Origin: HGM04593 sp045631905
GTDB lineage: Bacteria; Bacteroidota; Bacteroidia; Bacteroidales; Bacteroidaceae
Assembly: GCA_045631905.1 (NCBI GenBank)
Contig: JAZQVO010000002.1
Coordinates: 1 to 64,000, forward strand
Length of the DNA: 64,000 bases
Reading direction: 5' to 3'
Below the pieces are notes generated by a model. That model was not told the DNA's origin. It did no database searches and saw nothing but the letters and a program-made list of their open reading frames with translations. This document shows positions 56,507 through 64,000 of the stretch, piece after piece. The first letter of the stretch is position 1; every line of letters starts with the position of its first letter. Position numbers and translations under genes: made by a program.

Positions 56507-59500
56507 ATGAAAGAAAGAATCATCGTTACCCTGCTACTTATTGCAGGCTGGTTGGGTGCCTACTCACAAGGTTTTCCCACCATCAGCACCAGTGAGAACA
56601 CAAAATGGTATCTCATTCAGTTTATGAACGGTGGCAACGCATTCACAGCTACCCAAAACAATGCCGAGATAACAACATCGGCACCGGTTGGCAACGATGC
56701 GCAGCTATGGAAAATTACCGGCGACGAAACAAGCGGATATACATTCACAAACAAAAAGGGATACACTCTCTTTGTCGGTTCGGCCGAAAAGAACCAAAAA
56801 GTAAAAGCCACAGACAGCTCTACCACAGGCGTTACAAAATTTAAAATAAACAAAACCGGTTACAGCAATTATAGTGGCAGTTACGAGATTCAGCCTACGG
56901 GCAACACAGGTATCTCCATGAACCTTTGGGGTGGCCCAAATGATAATCGTGGAGTAGGTCTTTGGAACAGCAACAACGACCCGAACAACCCCGTACAATT
57001 TGTCGATGCCACAAAGCTCGAGCAGATAGGCAAAATATCAATAGTGCCTTACCCCGCAGAGCTGACAATAACAGACAGCGATGCCATGTTCGACATCACA
57101 ACACTCAACGCAATCGCATACACAGGCGAGCGCATGAAGATACATGCCGAAGAATTTGCAACACAGCTTGCAAAATCGGCAGGCATAAATCTCGAAGTAA
57201 AAATTGCGAGCGACGCACCCCAAGCAGGCGAGGTGTGGTTTGGAACCGACGAGAGCCTACCCGCCGAGGGTTACACATTAAACGTAAACGAGAGCTACAT
57301 AGAGATTAAGTCGGCACAATTTGCAGGTTCGCTCTATGCGTTGCAAACACTAAAACAGCTACTGCCAAGAGAATTCTTTGCAAGCACCGCACAAAACGAT
57401 GTAAAATGGGAGATACCCTTCGTGAGCATCAGCGACGAACCGCTTTTAGGACACCGCGGATACATGCTCGACATCGCACGTCACTTCTTCGACAAAGAGG
57501 AGGTTAAAAAAGTACTCGACATCTTAACCTTGTACAAGATTAACCGCTTTCACTGGCATCTCACCGACGACCAAGGCTGGCGCATAGAGATTCCCGAATA
57601 CCCCAAACTTACCGAGATTGGTGCCATACGCTCAAAATCATTCAGCAACACAGGCGACGGCCAGTCGTTCTACGACGACACAGAGTATGGTCGCGGAATG
57701 TGGTACTCGCAAGAAGACCTCAAAGAGGTTGTAGAGTATGCACTTGCACGCAACATAGAAATCATACCCGAGGTGGACTTACCCGGCCACATGGTGGCAG
57801 CCATAACCGCCTACCCCGAACTAAGCTGTGATGCCACAAAAAAATATGAGGTGCGCATAGACGGCGGAATATCTCATGACGTTCTAAACGTTGGCGACGA
57901 CAAAGTCATCGACTTCCTCAAATGTATAATGGACAACCTTGCCAACATATTCCCCTACCAATACATACACTTTGGTGGCGATGAGTGCCCCACCGGGCAA
58001 TGGAGCACCAACCAGCAGTGCATCAAGCGCGTAGAATCGCTTGGGCTCGAGGGTGTACACCAGTTACAGTCGTGGTTGGTCGAGGAGCTTGGAACCTACA
58101 TTAAAGAAAAATACGACAAAGAGATAATCGTGTGGGACGAGTTGCTTGCTCACTGGAACGACAACAACAAAATTAAGCCTGTGATAATGGCATGGAACAA
58201 CATCTCAAAAAGCGGAGACGCCGCTAACAGAGGCATGAAATCCATCATTGTACCTTACAGCCACCTCTACCTCGACTTTATGCAGTCGAACGAGAACAAC
58301 CGCTTTGTCGATGAGCTTTACAACGGAGGCTGGGGTATTAATACCGTAGAAGAGATATACAACCTAAACCCGTTGAGCAGCCTCGCCGGCCGTGAGAGCT
58401 ATGCACTCGGTGTGCAAGGCAACATGTGGACAGAGACCACCAACGATATTGACGAAGTAGAATACCAGCTTCTCCCCCGTCTTCTTGCTCTCTCCGAAAT
58501 TGGCTGGTTGCCTACAAGCAAGAAGAGTTGGGTATCCTTCTACAAACGTCTGCAAAGCCACGACGAGATATTCGAGTTACTCGACTACAAATATGCCAAG
58601 CACTATATAGAACCAACAGAGCACACTCCTGCCGAGAGCGCACTCTTAGAGGCTGAAAGCATACTCAAAAACAGCATACGAGGTGGGGTAGGTTACCCGA
58701 GTGCCGAGCTTTTCGACGCATTGCAAAGTGCGTACGCAAACGCAAGCAACGAAGATGTGACAGCCCTGCTAACAGCAACAGAGAATTACAAAAACGCCCC
58801 CATCACCCAACCAAAGGAGGGCAAAACATACAAAATAATCTCCGCATCGACCTACTACAAACGCCAATACGAAGGCTCGACGATGTACCAAAAAGGCGAT
58901 GGCGTGCGCTTCCACTATACCCCACAAACAGAGCCCGAAGAGTTGTGGCAATTTACCCCCGTCGACGGTGGTTACATAATGACCAACCTGTATAGTGGCA
59001 AGCAAATTACAATGAGCAACTACAATGTGGCCGTAAATATGAGCGAAGATGGTACACCTTTGAGAATAGACAAAGCAACCATCGCTACACAGAGCTTCAC
59101 ATATATCCCGGGCGTAATAACCATATCGGCTGTCGATGGTTACAGCGCAACCATGAACAACAGTGTTAAGCGTTTGAGTGCCGAAGGCTCGGGCGATGTA
59201 TATGCAAAAGACGAAGCTGCACTCTGCTACAACGGAACATGGAAAATTGTTGAGGTCGAAGACTTCACAACTCAACTTGCAGGCCTTGTTAAAAAGTGCG
59301 AAATAATAGTTCTCACAAGCAAGCCCGGCGAGGCCAACGAGTACACACAGGAGGCACTTAACTATTTACAGGAGAGCGTCATAACACCTGCAAAAGAGAT
59401 TATCGCCGAAGGTAATGTAAGCGAAACGCAGTACAACGCCTATGTGGCACTCTACCACCAATTTCAGATGATGGAGAGAGCAAGCATAGCCGAAACACTA

Positions 59501-60031
59501 AGCGAAGATTACTACTATTATATACGTAATGTATGGTTCGGGAAATATGCAGGCTACAACGCAACAAACAAGATAGTTTCTCCCCAAACAAAAAGCACAC
59601 ACGACAAGATGTTGTGGAGCATCAAGAAGTTGCCCGACGGAAAGGTTTACATCTACAACAAATCGACCGGAACCGCCACATACCCCACTGCTTACAACAA
59701 CGAGCAGGCCATCAAACTTGGCGAGGAATATGCTTGGAAACTCGAAGAGCGCACGCTCGACGGCAAAACCGGTATATGTATAATTGATGCAAGCGAAAAT
59801 TACAGCTGGTACATCAACCCCGACGCATGGAACTACACCCTTATGAAGCCTTTCTGGGGAGCATGTACATGGGAGTTCGAGAAAAGCACGATAGAGGTTG
59901 CAACATCGGTCATAGACATTGAGAAAGAGAAGGAGAACGATGGCATTTACGACCTGTTTGGCAACAAACTCGAAAAAATAACACAACCGGGTATATATAT
60001 AGTAAACGGTACCAAGAGGTTTGTAAAATAA
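56507..60031 (+). CDS. GH20 beta-N-acetylhexosaminidase with lectin-like domains
   Basis: 1174 residues from ATG 56507; the codon at 56453 is TTG and would extend past the signal peptide (ERIIVTLLLIAGWLGAYSQ). A ricin-like segment (about 22-160) precedes the GH20 N-domain (about 175-300) and the catalytic barrel (about 313-694): RGYMLDIARHFF, HWHLTDDQGW and D492/E493 in HFGGDECP, the substrate-assisted pair. Two further lectin-like blocks start at about 773 and 1002. The C-terminus (YDLFGNKL...GIYIVNGTKRFVK) resembles a type IX sorting tail. It removes terminal GlcNAc/GalNAc. A possible -7 box TACATTTG lies at 56411. Divergent from the GH84-GH2 gene, with a terminator behind it. Confidence 0.93.
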   Translation: MKERIIVTLLLIAGWLGAYSQGFPTISTSENTKWYLIQFMNGGNAFTATQNNAEITTSAPVGNDAQLWKITGDETSGYTFTNKKGYTLFVGSAEKNQKVKATDSSTTGVTKFKINKTGYSNYSGSYEIQPTGNTGISMNLWGGPNDNRGVGLWNSNNDPNNPVQFVDATKLEQIGKISIVPYPAELTITDSDAMFDITTLNAIAYTGERMKIHAEEFATQLAKSAGINLEVKIASDAPQAGEVWFGTDESLPAEGYTLNVNESYIEIKSAQFAGSLYALQTLKQLLPREFFASTAQNDVKWEIPFVSISDEPLLGHRGYMLDIARHFFDKEEVKKVLDILTLYKINRFHWHLTDDQGWRIEIPEYPKLTEIGAIRSKSFSNTGDGQSFYDDTEYGRGMWYSQEDLKEVVEYALARNIEIIPEVDLPGHMVAAITAYPELSCDATKKYEVRIDGGISHDVLNVGDDKVIDFLKCIMDNLANIFPYQYIHFGGDECPTGQWSTNQQCIKRVESLGLEGVHQLQSWLVEELGTYIKEKYDKEIIVWDELLAHWNDNNKIKPVIMAWNNISKSGDAANRGMKSIIVPYSHLYLDFMQSNENNRFVDELYNGGWGINTVEEIYNLNPLSSLAGRESYALGVQGNMWTETTNDIDEVEYQLLPRLLALSEIGWLPTSKKSWVSFYKRLQSHDEIFELLDYKYAKHYIEPTEHTPAESALLEAESILKNSIRGGVGYPSAELFDALQSAYANASNEDVTALLTATENYKNAPITQPKEGKTYKIISASTYYKRQYEGSTMYQKGDGVRFHYTPQTEPEELWQFTPVDGGYIMTNLYSGKQITMSNYNVAVNMSEDGTPLRIDKATIATQSFTYIPGVITISAVDGYSATMNNSVKRLSAEGSGDVYAKDEAALCYNGTWKIVEVEDFTTQLAGLVKKCEIIVLTSKPGEANEYTQEALNYLQESVITPAKEIIAEGNVSETQYNAYVALYHQFQMMERASIAETLSEDYYYYIRNVWFGKYAGYNATNKIVSPQTKSTHDKMLWSIKKLPDGKVYIYNKSTGTATYPTAYNNEQAIKLGEEYAWKLEERTLDGKTGICIIDASENYSWYINPDAWNYTLMKPFWGACTWEFEKSTIEVATSVIDIEKEKENDGIYDLFGNKLEKITQPGIYIVNGTKRFVK

Positions 60032-60045
60032 CATTTGTCCTTTTT

Positions 60046-60091
60046 AAAATGTACACCTCCTACCTGACGGGTAGGAGGTGTACATTTTTTT
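60046..60091 (+). terminator. Terminator after the GH20 gene
   Basis: 15-bp perfect stem TGTACACCTCCTACC / GGTAGGAGGTGTACA (60050-60064 and 60070-60084), then TTTTTTT. Nothing else was recognised between it and 60202. Confidence 0.88.
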
Positions 60092-60201
60092 CGCTTCATA
60101 TATCCTCTTTTAAATCGCTTCGGCTACACATGATGTTTGGCAACAGATAGGCAAGCGTTGTTGCACAAAGGAAAAAGAATAACGAAAAGAATAAGGCGGT
60201 A

Positions 60202-60414
60202 TTACCATCTATCGGCAAAAAAGTCGCGCCAATATGTGTTTTCTTTGTCAAAAACAGCCTTTTCCTGTGGTGTTAATCTATGGGGATAGTCGGCAAACAG
60301 ATTATATATTTTCTTTTTATCGAATGTAAAAAGAAATTCACCGACACACCCCGCATTATCTACCCAAAAGATAGTGTCGGTTTCGTTGTTTTTATAAAAT
60401 TCAGCGGTTGTCAT
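60202..60414 (-). CDS. Small conserved hypothetical protein
   Basis: 70 residues, ATG 60414. The sequence MTTAEFYKNNETDTIFWV, then EFLFTFDKKKIYNLFADYP and AVFDKENTYWRDFFADRW looks like a small soluble Bacteroidota family (similar to DUF7675 in my memory), with alternating hydrophobic and charged stretches. No signal or membrane segment. Function unknown; it lies downstream of rpsO on the same strand, beyond the rpsO terminator. Confidence 0.7.
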   Translation of the reverse strand: MTTAEFYKNNETDTIFWVDNAGCVGEFLFTFDKKKIYNLFADYPHRLTPQEKAVFDKENTYWRDFFADRW

Positions 60415-60490
60415 ATTCTAATTGTAGCAGAAGCAGGTATTATTACCAACATACCAAAAACAGGCACCTGTATAGCAACAGGCATAAAAA

Positions 60491-60516
60491 AAGAGGTTCG
60501 CTTTTGCGAACCTCTT
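60491..60516 (-). terminator. Terminator of rpsO
   Basis: 11-bp stem AAGAGGTTCGC / GCGAACCTCTT around TTTT, followed on the minus strand by TTTTTTT. It lies 19 bases after the rpsO stop. Confidence 0.88.
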
Positions 60517-60535
60517 AAACCTTTTCAGGCGCAGA

Positions 60536-60805
60536 TTATCTACGCAAGCCAAGTTTAGCAACGATAGCACGGTAACGATTGATGTCACGGTCCTTCAAGT
60601 AGTTGAGGAGTGAACGACGTTTACCTACCAACATTGTCAAAGCTCTCTGTGTGCTATAGTCCTTACGGTTAGCCTTAAGGTGCTCCGTCAAATGTGCAAT
60701 ACGGTATGAGAACAATGCAATCTGGCTCTCTGCTGAACCAGTATCAGTGCTAGACGTTCCGTATGTGCCAAAGATCTCTTTCTTTTTTTCTGAATCCAAA
60801 TACAT
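60536..60805 (-). CDS. rpsO: Ribosomal protein S15
   Basis: 89 residues, the usual S15 size, from ATG 60805; upstream in-frame Met codons would add 38 non-family residues. Motifs DTGSAESQIALFSYRI, HLKANRKDYST and LLNYLKDRDINRYRAIVAKLGLRR bind 16S rRNA helices 20-22 in the small subunit. It has its own promoter and terminator. The leader contains a short hairpin (60855-60870), which could take part in S15 autoregulation, but no known leader motif was recognised. Confidence 0.96.
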   Translation of the reverse strand: MYLDSEKKKEIFGTYGTSSTDTGSAESQIALFSYRIAHLTEHLKANRKDYSTQRALTMLVGKRRSLLNYLKDRDINRYRAIVAKLGLRR

Positions 60806-60889
60806 GATTTGAGGTTTTAAAAGGTTAAAAAAATATCTTTTGGCCGACAAATGAATGCGCAAGAGCGCACTATGTTGCCAACGCGGGTG

Positions 60890-60919
60890 CAAAGATACAA
60901 CCATTTTTTGGATTAGCAA
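60890..60919 (-). promoter_or_regulatory. Promoter of rpsO
   Basis: On the minus strand, TATCTTTG (60897-60890) is preceded by TTG (60919-60917) with 19-base spacing. The leader to ATG 60805 is about 75 bases. Confidence 0.7.
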
Positions 60920-61036
60920 CCACTTTGCGGTATTTTTTCTCCACCAAACAATACTATCCCTTTGAGAGCGAGAGCAAAATATGATTTATTATATATAAAG
61001 AGAGTAATCTTTAGTACAATTTCGCCGTTTTTGTTG

Positions 61037-61044
61037 TACCTTTG
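61037..61044 (+). promoter_or_regulatory. -7 box TACCTTTG for typA
   Basis: Perfect TAnnTTTG match 47 bases before ATG 61092; -33 not clear. Confidence 0.55.
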
Positions 61045-61091
61045 CAGACGTTCTTGCAAAGCAAGACATTTTAATCAGCAAAAGACATTAT

Positions 61092-62888
61092 ATGCAGGAT
61101 ATCCGTAACATTGCGATTATCGCACACGTTGACCACGGCAAGACAACCCTTGTAGACAAATTGATGCTCGCCGGAAACTTGCTCAAGGAGCAGGACAATG
61201 ACAAGCTCACACTCGACAACAACGAGCTTGAGCGTGAAAGAGGTATAACAATTCTTTCAAAGAATGTATCGATACGATATAAAGACACCAAAATCAACGT
61301 TATCGACACTCCGGGTCACAGCGACTTCGGTGGCGAGGTCGAGCGCGTGCTCAACATGGCCGACGGCTGTATTCTCCTTGTCGATGCCTTTGAAGGCCCC
61401 ATGCCACAGACACGCTTTGTGTTGCAGAAGGCATTGCAGATTGGTTTGAAGCCCATTGTTGTGGTAAACAAGGTGGACAAGCCAAACTGCCGCCCCGAGG
61501 AGGTATACGAAATGGTCTTTGACCTTATGTTCTCGCTTGAGGCAACAGAGGAGCAGCTCGACTTCCCCGTGCTTTACGGCTCGGCAAAGAACAACTGGAT
61601 GAGCACCGACTGGCGCAATGAGACAACAGACCTTACTGCTCTGCTCGATGCAATCATAGAGCATATACCCGCCCCAAAGAAGCTCGAGGGTACACCACAG
61701 ATGCTCATCACATCACTTGACTATTCACCCTACACTGGACGCATTGCCATAGGACGCGTCCACCGCGGCACACTCACCGAGGGCACAAGCATCACGCTGG
61801 TGAACCGCAACGGCGAGGAGAGCAAGATGAGAATCAAGGAACTTCACACATTCGAGGGTCTTGGACGCAAGAGAGCCGAGAGCGTTTCATCGGGTGACAT
61901 CTGCGCTATCGTAGGCCTTGAGAAGTTTGAGATAGGTGACACCATATGCGACTTTGAGAATCCCGAGGCTCTGCCGCCGATTGCCATCGACGAACCCACC
62001 ATGAGCATGCTCTTTACTATCAACGACTCGCCCTTCTTCGGTAAAGAGGGCAAATTCGTGACATCGCGCCACATTCAGGAACGTCTTGACAAGGAACTTG
62101 ACAAGAACCTTGCCCTACGCGTTAAGAAAGACCCCGAAGAGGATGCCTGGACAGTATTCGGCCGCGGCGTGCTCCACTTGTCGGTACTCATAGAGACCAT
62201 GCGTCGCGAGGGTTATGAACTACAGGTGGGCCAGCCACAGGTGATATACAAGGAGATCAATGGCGAGCGTCACGAGCCAATAGAGGAGCTCACCATAAAC
62301 GTGCCCACAGACTTCTCGAGCAAAATCATCGACATGGTAACACGCCGCAAGGGTGAGATGCTCTCAATGGAGGCACAGGCCGACCGAGTGAACATCGAGT
62401 TCAACATTCCTTCAAGAGGTATCATAGGACTTCGCACAAACGTGCTCACAGCTTCGGCCGGCGAGGCCATCATGGCACACCGCTTCAAGGAGTACCAGCC
62501 ATACAAGGGTGAGATTGAGCGACGAACAAACGGCTCAATGGTGGCAATGGAGAGCGGAACAGCCTTTGCATATGCCATCGACAAGCTTCAGGAGCGCGGC
62601 AAGTTCTTCATAAGCCCACAGGAGGAGGTATATGCAGGCCAGGTGGTAGGCGAACACATCCACGAAAACGACCTCGTCATCAACGTGACAAAAAGCAAGA
62701 AGCTCACCAACATGCGTGCAAGCGGAAGCGACGACAAGGCCCGCATCATTCCACCTACTATATTCTCACTCGAAGAGGCACTTGAGTACATAAAGGAGGA
62801 CGAGTATCTGGAGGTAACACCAAAGTCAATGCGCATGCGCAAGATTATTCTTGACGAACTTGAGCGCAAGCGTGCTAACAAGCAGTAA
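61092..62888 (+). CDS. typA: TypA/BipA translational GTPase
   Basis: 598 residues. G1 IIAHVDHGKTTLVDKL, switch region ERERGITI, G3 VIDTPGHSDFGGE and G4 VVNKVDKPN show the GTPase domain. EF-G-like domains II, III and V follow, with the family C-terminal domain (RGIIGLRTNVLTAS...RFKEYQPYKGEIERRTNGSMV). It acts on ribosome assembly and stress or low-temperature growth. Cytoplasmic. A lipoprotein gene starts four bases after its stop, so they may be co-transcribed. Confidence 0.96.
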   Translation: MQDIRNIAIIAHVDHGKTTLVDKLMLAGNLLKEQDNDKLTLDNNELERERGITILSKNVSIRYKDTKINVIDTPGHSDFGGEVERVLNMADGCILLVDAFEGPMPQTRFVLQKALQIGLKPIVVVNKVDKPNCRPEEVYEMVFDLMFSLEATEEQLDFPVLYGSAKNNWMSTDWRNETTDLTALLDAIIEHIPAPKKLEGTPQMLITSLDYSPYTGRIAIGRVHRGTLTEGTSITLVNRNGEESKMRIKELHTFEGLGRKRAESVSSGDICAIVGLEKFEIGDTICDFENPEALPPIAIDEPTMSMLFTINDSPFFGKEGKFVTSRHIQERLDKELDKNLALRVKKDPEEDAWTVFGRGVLHLSVLIETMRREGYELQVGQPQVIYKEINGERHEPIEELTINVPTDFSSKIIDMVTRRKGEMLSMEAQADRVNIEFNIPSRGIIGLRTNVLTASAGEAIMAHRFKEYQPYKGEIERRTNGSMVAMESGTAFAYAIDKLQERGKFFISPQEEVYAGQVVGEHIHENDLVINVTKSKKLTNMRASGSDDKARIIPPTIFSLEEALEYIKEDEYLEVTPKSMRMRKIILDELERKRANKQ

Positions 62889-62892
62889 GGCA

Positions 62893-63957
62893 ATGAAGAG
62901 GTTCTTTATTTTCACATTCCTGCTGGCACTGCTGTTCTCCTGCGGAAAAGAGCAACCTACAAACACATACACCATTAAGGGAGTAACAGACTACCCTAAT
63001 GGGCTTGTATGTATGTTCGGCATGGACAACCGATACGAAAAGGTTGATTCGGTACGATGCGACGATGACGGCAGTTTCTCGTTGTCATTACAAGTAGACA
63101 CACTGACTCCCATGTTCCTGATAACACCGGAAGGTAGGATAGTCCCTATGTATGCCGAGCCCAAAATCACTGCAACTCTAACAAGAGACAGCACCCTCAA
63201 TAGCGGCTGGAGCATCGAAGGTGGCGACATACAGGCGTTGCACGACAGCATATCAAGAATTCTTGATACCACCCCGGCCGGCAACAGAATGATTGAGAAG
63301 ATCGACAGTTTCATTATGGCACACCCGCTGAGCGATGTGTGTATTGAAATTATCCGCCGTTACTTGACAGAGACTCCAGAGCCCGTAAACAAAGACATAC
63401 GTTCACGTACCAGCAAACTCGGCGGCATACTCAAGGACCACGAATACATAATAAGTCTCAATAAGAAAGTAGAGAGCAAGAACAGCAATGTGCTACACCG
63501 CTCGTTCCCCGATTTCAAATATCGTCTAAATGACAGCACCACTGTAACTTTAGAAAACTATATAAGGAAATATACCCTGGTGACATTCTGGGCCTCATGG
63601 GACAAGAACAGCCTCAAGAGAATGCGGGAACTGGCAGCCATAAAGGACAGTGTAGAAAGCGAGAGCTTTGCAATACTTAACATTGCGCTCGACTATGACT
63701 CGGCACAGTGGAGAAAGTTCATCACAGAGGACAGCATTGTTGGCGACAACGCGCTTGACCGCATGATGTTCCACAGCCCAATTGTAAAGCAGTTCAACGT
63801 GAAATCACTCCCTTTCACCATGCTCGTAAGCCCCTTCCAGAGAATTATTGACTACGATATTGATACCGAGGGCCTTGGCGAGCGCATAGACTCGCTGACC
63901 CGACGATACGACAGGGAGCAAGAGAAGAAGAAAGCAAACGAAAAGAAGAAAAAATAA
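62893..63957 (+). CDS. DUF4369-type thioredoxin-like lipoprotein without CxxC
   Basis: 354 residues from ATG 62893. Lipoprotein signal FTFLLALLFSC, then a DUF4369-like N-domain (YTIKGVTDYPNGLVCMF, DDDGSFSLSL), a helical middle and a thioredoxin/TlpA-like C-domain from about residue 230. The usual WCxxC is replaced by FWASWDKNSLKRM, so it cannot work as a dithiol oxidoreductase. The C-terminus is a lysine-rich tail. It is predicted in the outer membrane or periplasm, with a binding or structural role that cannot be assigned. Four bases after typA and nine before the next gene. Confidence 0.85.
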   Translation: MKRFFIFTFLLALLFSCGKEQPTNTYTIKGVTDYPNGLVCMFGMDNRYEKVDSVRCDDDGSFSLSLQVDTLTPMFLITPEGRIVPMYAEPKITATLTRDSTLNSGWSIEGGDIQALHDSISRILDTTPAGNRMIEKIDSFIMAHPLSDVCIEIIRRYLTETPEPVNKDIRSRTSKLGGILKDHEYIISLNKKVESKNSNVLHRSFPDFKYRLNDSTTVTLENYIRKYTLVTFWASWDKNSLKRMRELAAIKDSVESESFAILNIALDYDSAQWRKFITEDSIVGDNALDRMMFHSPIVKQFNVKSLPFTMLVSPFQRIIDYDIDTEGLGERIDSLTRRYDREQEKKKANEKKKK

Positions 63958-63966
63958 CAGTTCTAT

Positions 63967-64000
63967 ATGCTGGTAAAAGTTCTTGCCGCGGCAATACAGG
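63967..64000 (+). CDS. Start of a YifB/ComM-type Mg-chelatase-like gene (partial)
   Basis: Only 11 codons are visible before the window ends. They read MLVKVLAAAIQ, which resembles the conserved opening of YifB/ComM AAA+ proteins (MLVK...GAA). Nine bases after the preceding lipoprotein stop, so it may belong to the same operon. The call rests on very few residues and could be wrong. Confidence 0.5.
   Translation, partial: MLVKVLAAAIQ

Overview
The window reads as a chromosomal segment of a Bacteroidales bacterium (phylum Bacteroidota), probably gut-associated. Evidence: many genes are preceded by the Bacteroidota -7 box TAnnTTTG; the gliding/type IX secretion gene sprA lies beside ruvA; BspA-type leucine-rich-repeat proteins, many lipoproteins and host-glycan glycoside hydrolases are present. 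I see no plasmid, phage structural genes, insertion sequence or CRISPR array. A closer taxonomic placement is not possible from the sequence alone.

Layout. (1) 1-7020: a very large secreted BspA-like LRR protein (minus strand, running off the left edge) is divergent from a two-gene unit on the plus strand: a small putative DNA-binding protein and a transmembrane Ser/Thr kinase. The kinase's C-terminal ectodomain is the same LRR module as the divergent secreted protein. A 10-bp inverted repeat sits directly on the promoter of the two-gene unit. This is the most unusual regulatory arrangement in the window. (2) 7021-8052: a possible structured RNA and two unrecognised small genes. (3) 8190-10268: GH29 alpha-L-fucosidase and cutC. 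(4) 10374-13019: a transglutaminase-like lipoprotein. (5) 13187-22942: ABC exporter, ruvA and sprA. (6) 23050-33860: housekeeping and regulatory genes (cca, an orphan TolC-like gene, tRNA-Arg(CCT), a TPR protein, AraC-type regulator plus AlkD-like repair protein, Fur-type regulator, purA, metallopeptidase, hisS) and two lipoproteins. (7) 34352-36607: pta-ackA. (8) 36709-40084: a five-gene minus-strand operon efp-GT2-radC-DUF59-lpxH. (9) 40476-45913: a tripartite RND efflux operon behind three repeated promoter-like boxes. (10) 46093-48955: two-subunit 2-oxoacid:ferredoxin oxidoreductase. (11) 49129-60031: a two-TM micro-protein, then a divergent pair of giant glycosidases: a 2303-residue GH84-lectin-GH2 fusion and a GH20 hexosaminidase. 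(12) 60202-64000: small protein, rpsO, typA, a thioredoxin-like lipoprotein and the first codons of a YifB-type gene.

How the parts may work together. The GH29 fucosidase, the GH84/GH2 fusion and the GH20 enzyme could together strip fucose, galactose and GlcNAc from mucin-type or other N-acetyllactosamine glycans. Both giant enzymes end in segments resembling type IX secretion sorting domains, and the window also encodes SprA, the outer-membrane channel of that system. The LRR protein/kinase/regulator cluster looks like a surface-adhesin and envelope-sensing module. Several apparent long starts (4529, 28293, 29496, 23898) are non-ATG codons; three of them fall inside the TTTG of a -7 box, so the downstream ATG was chosen.
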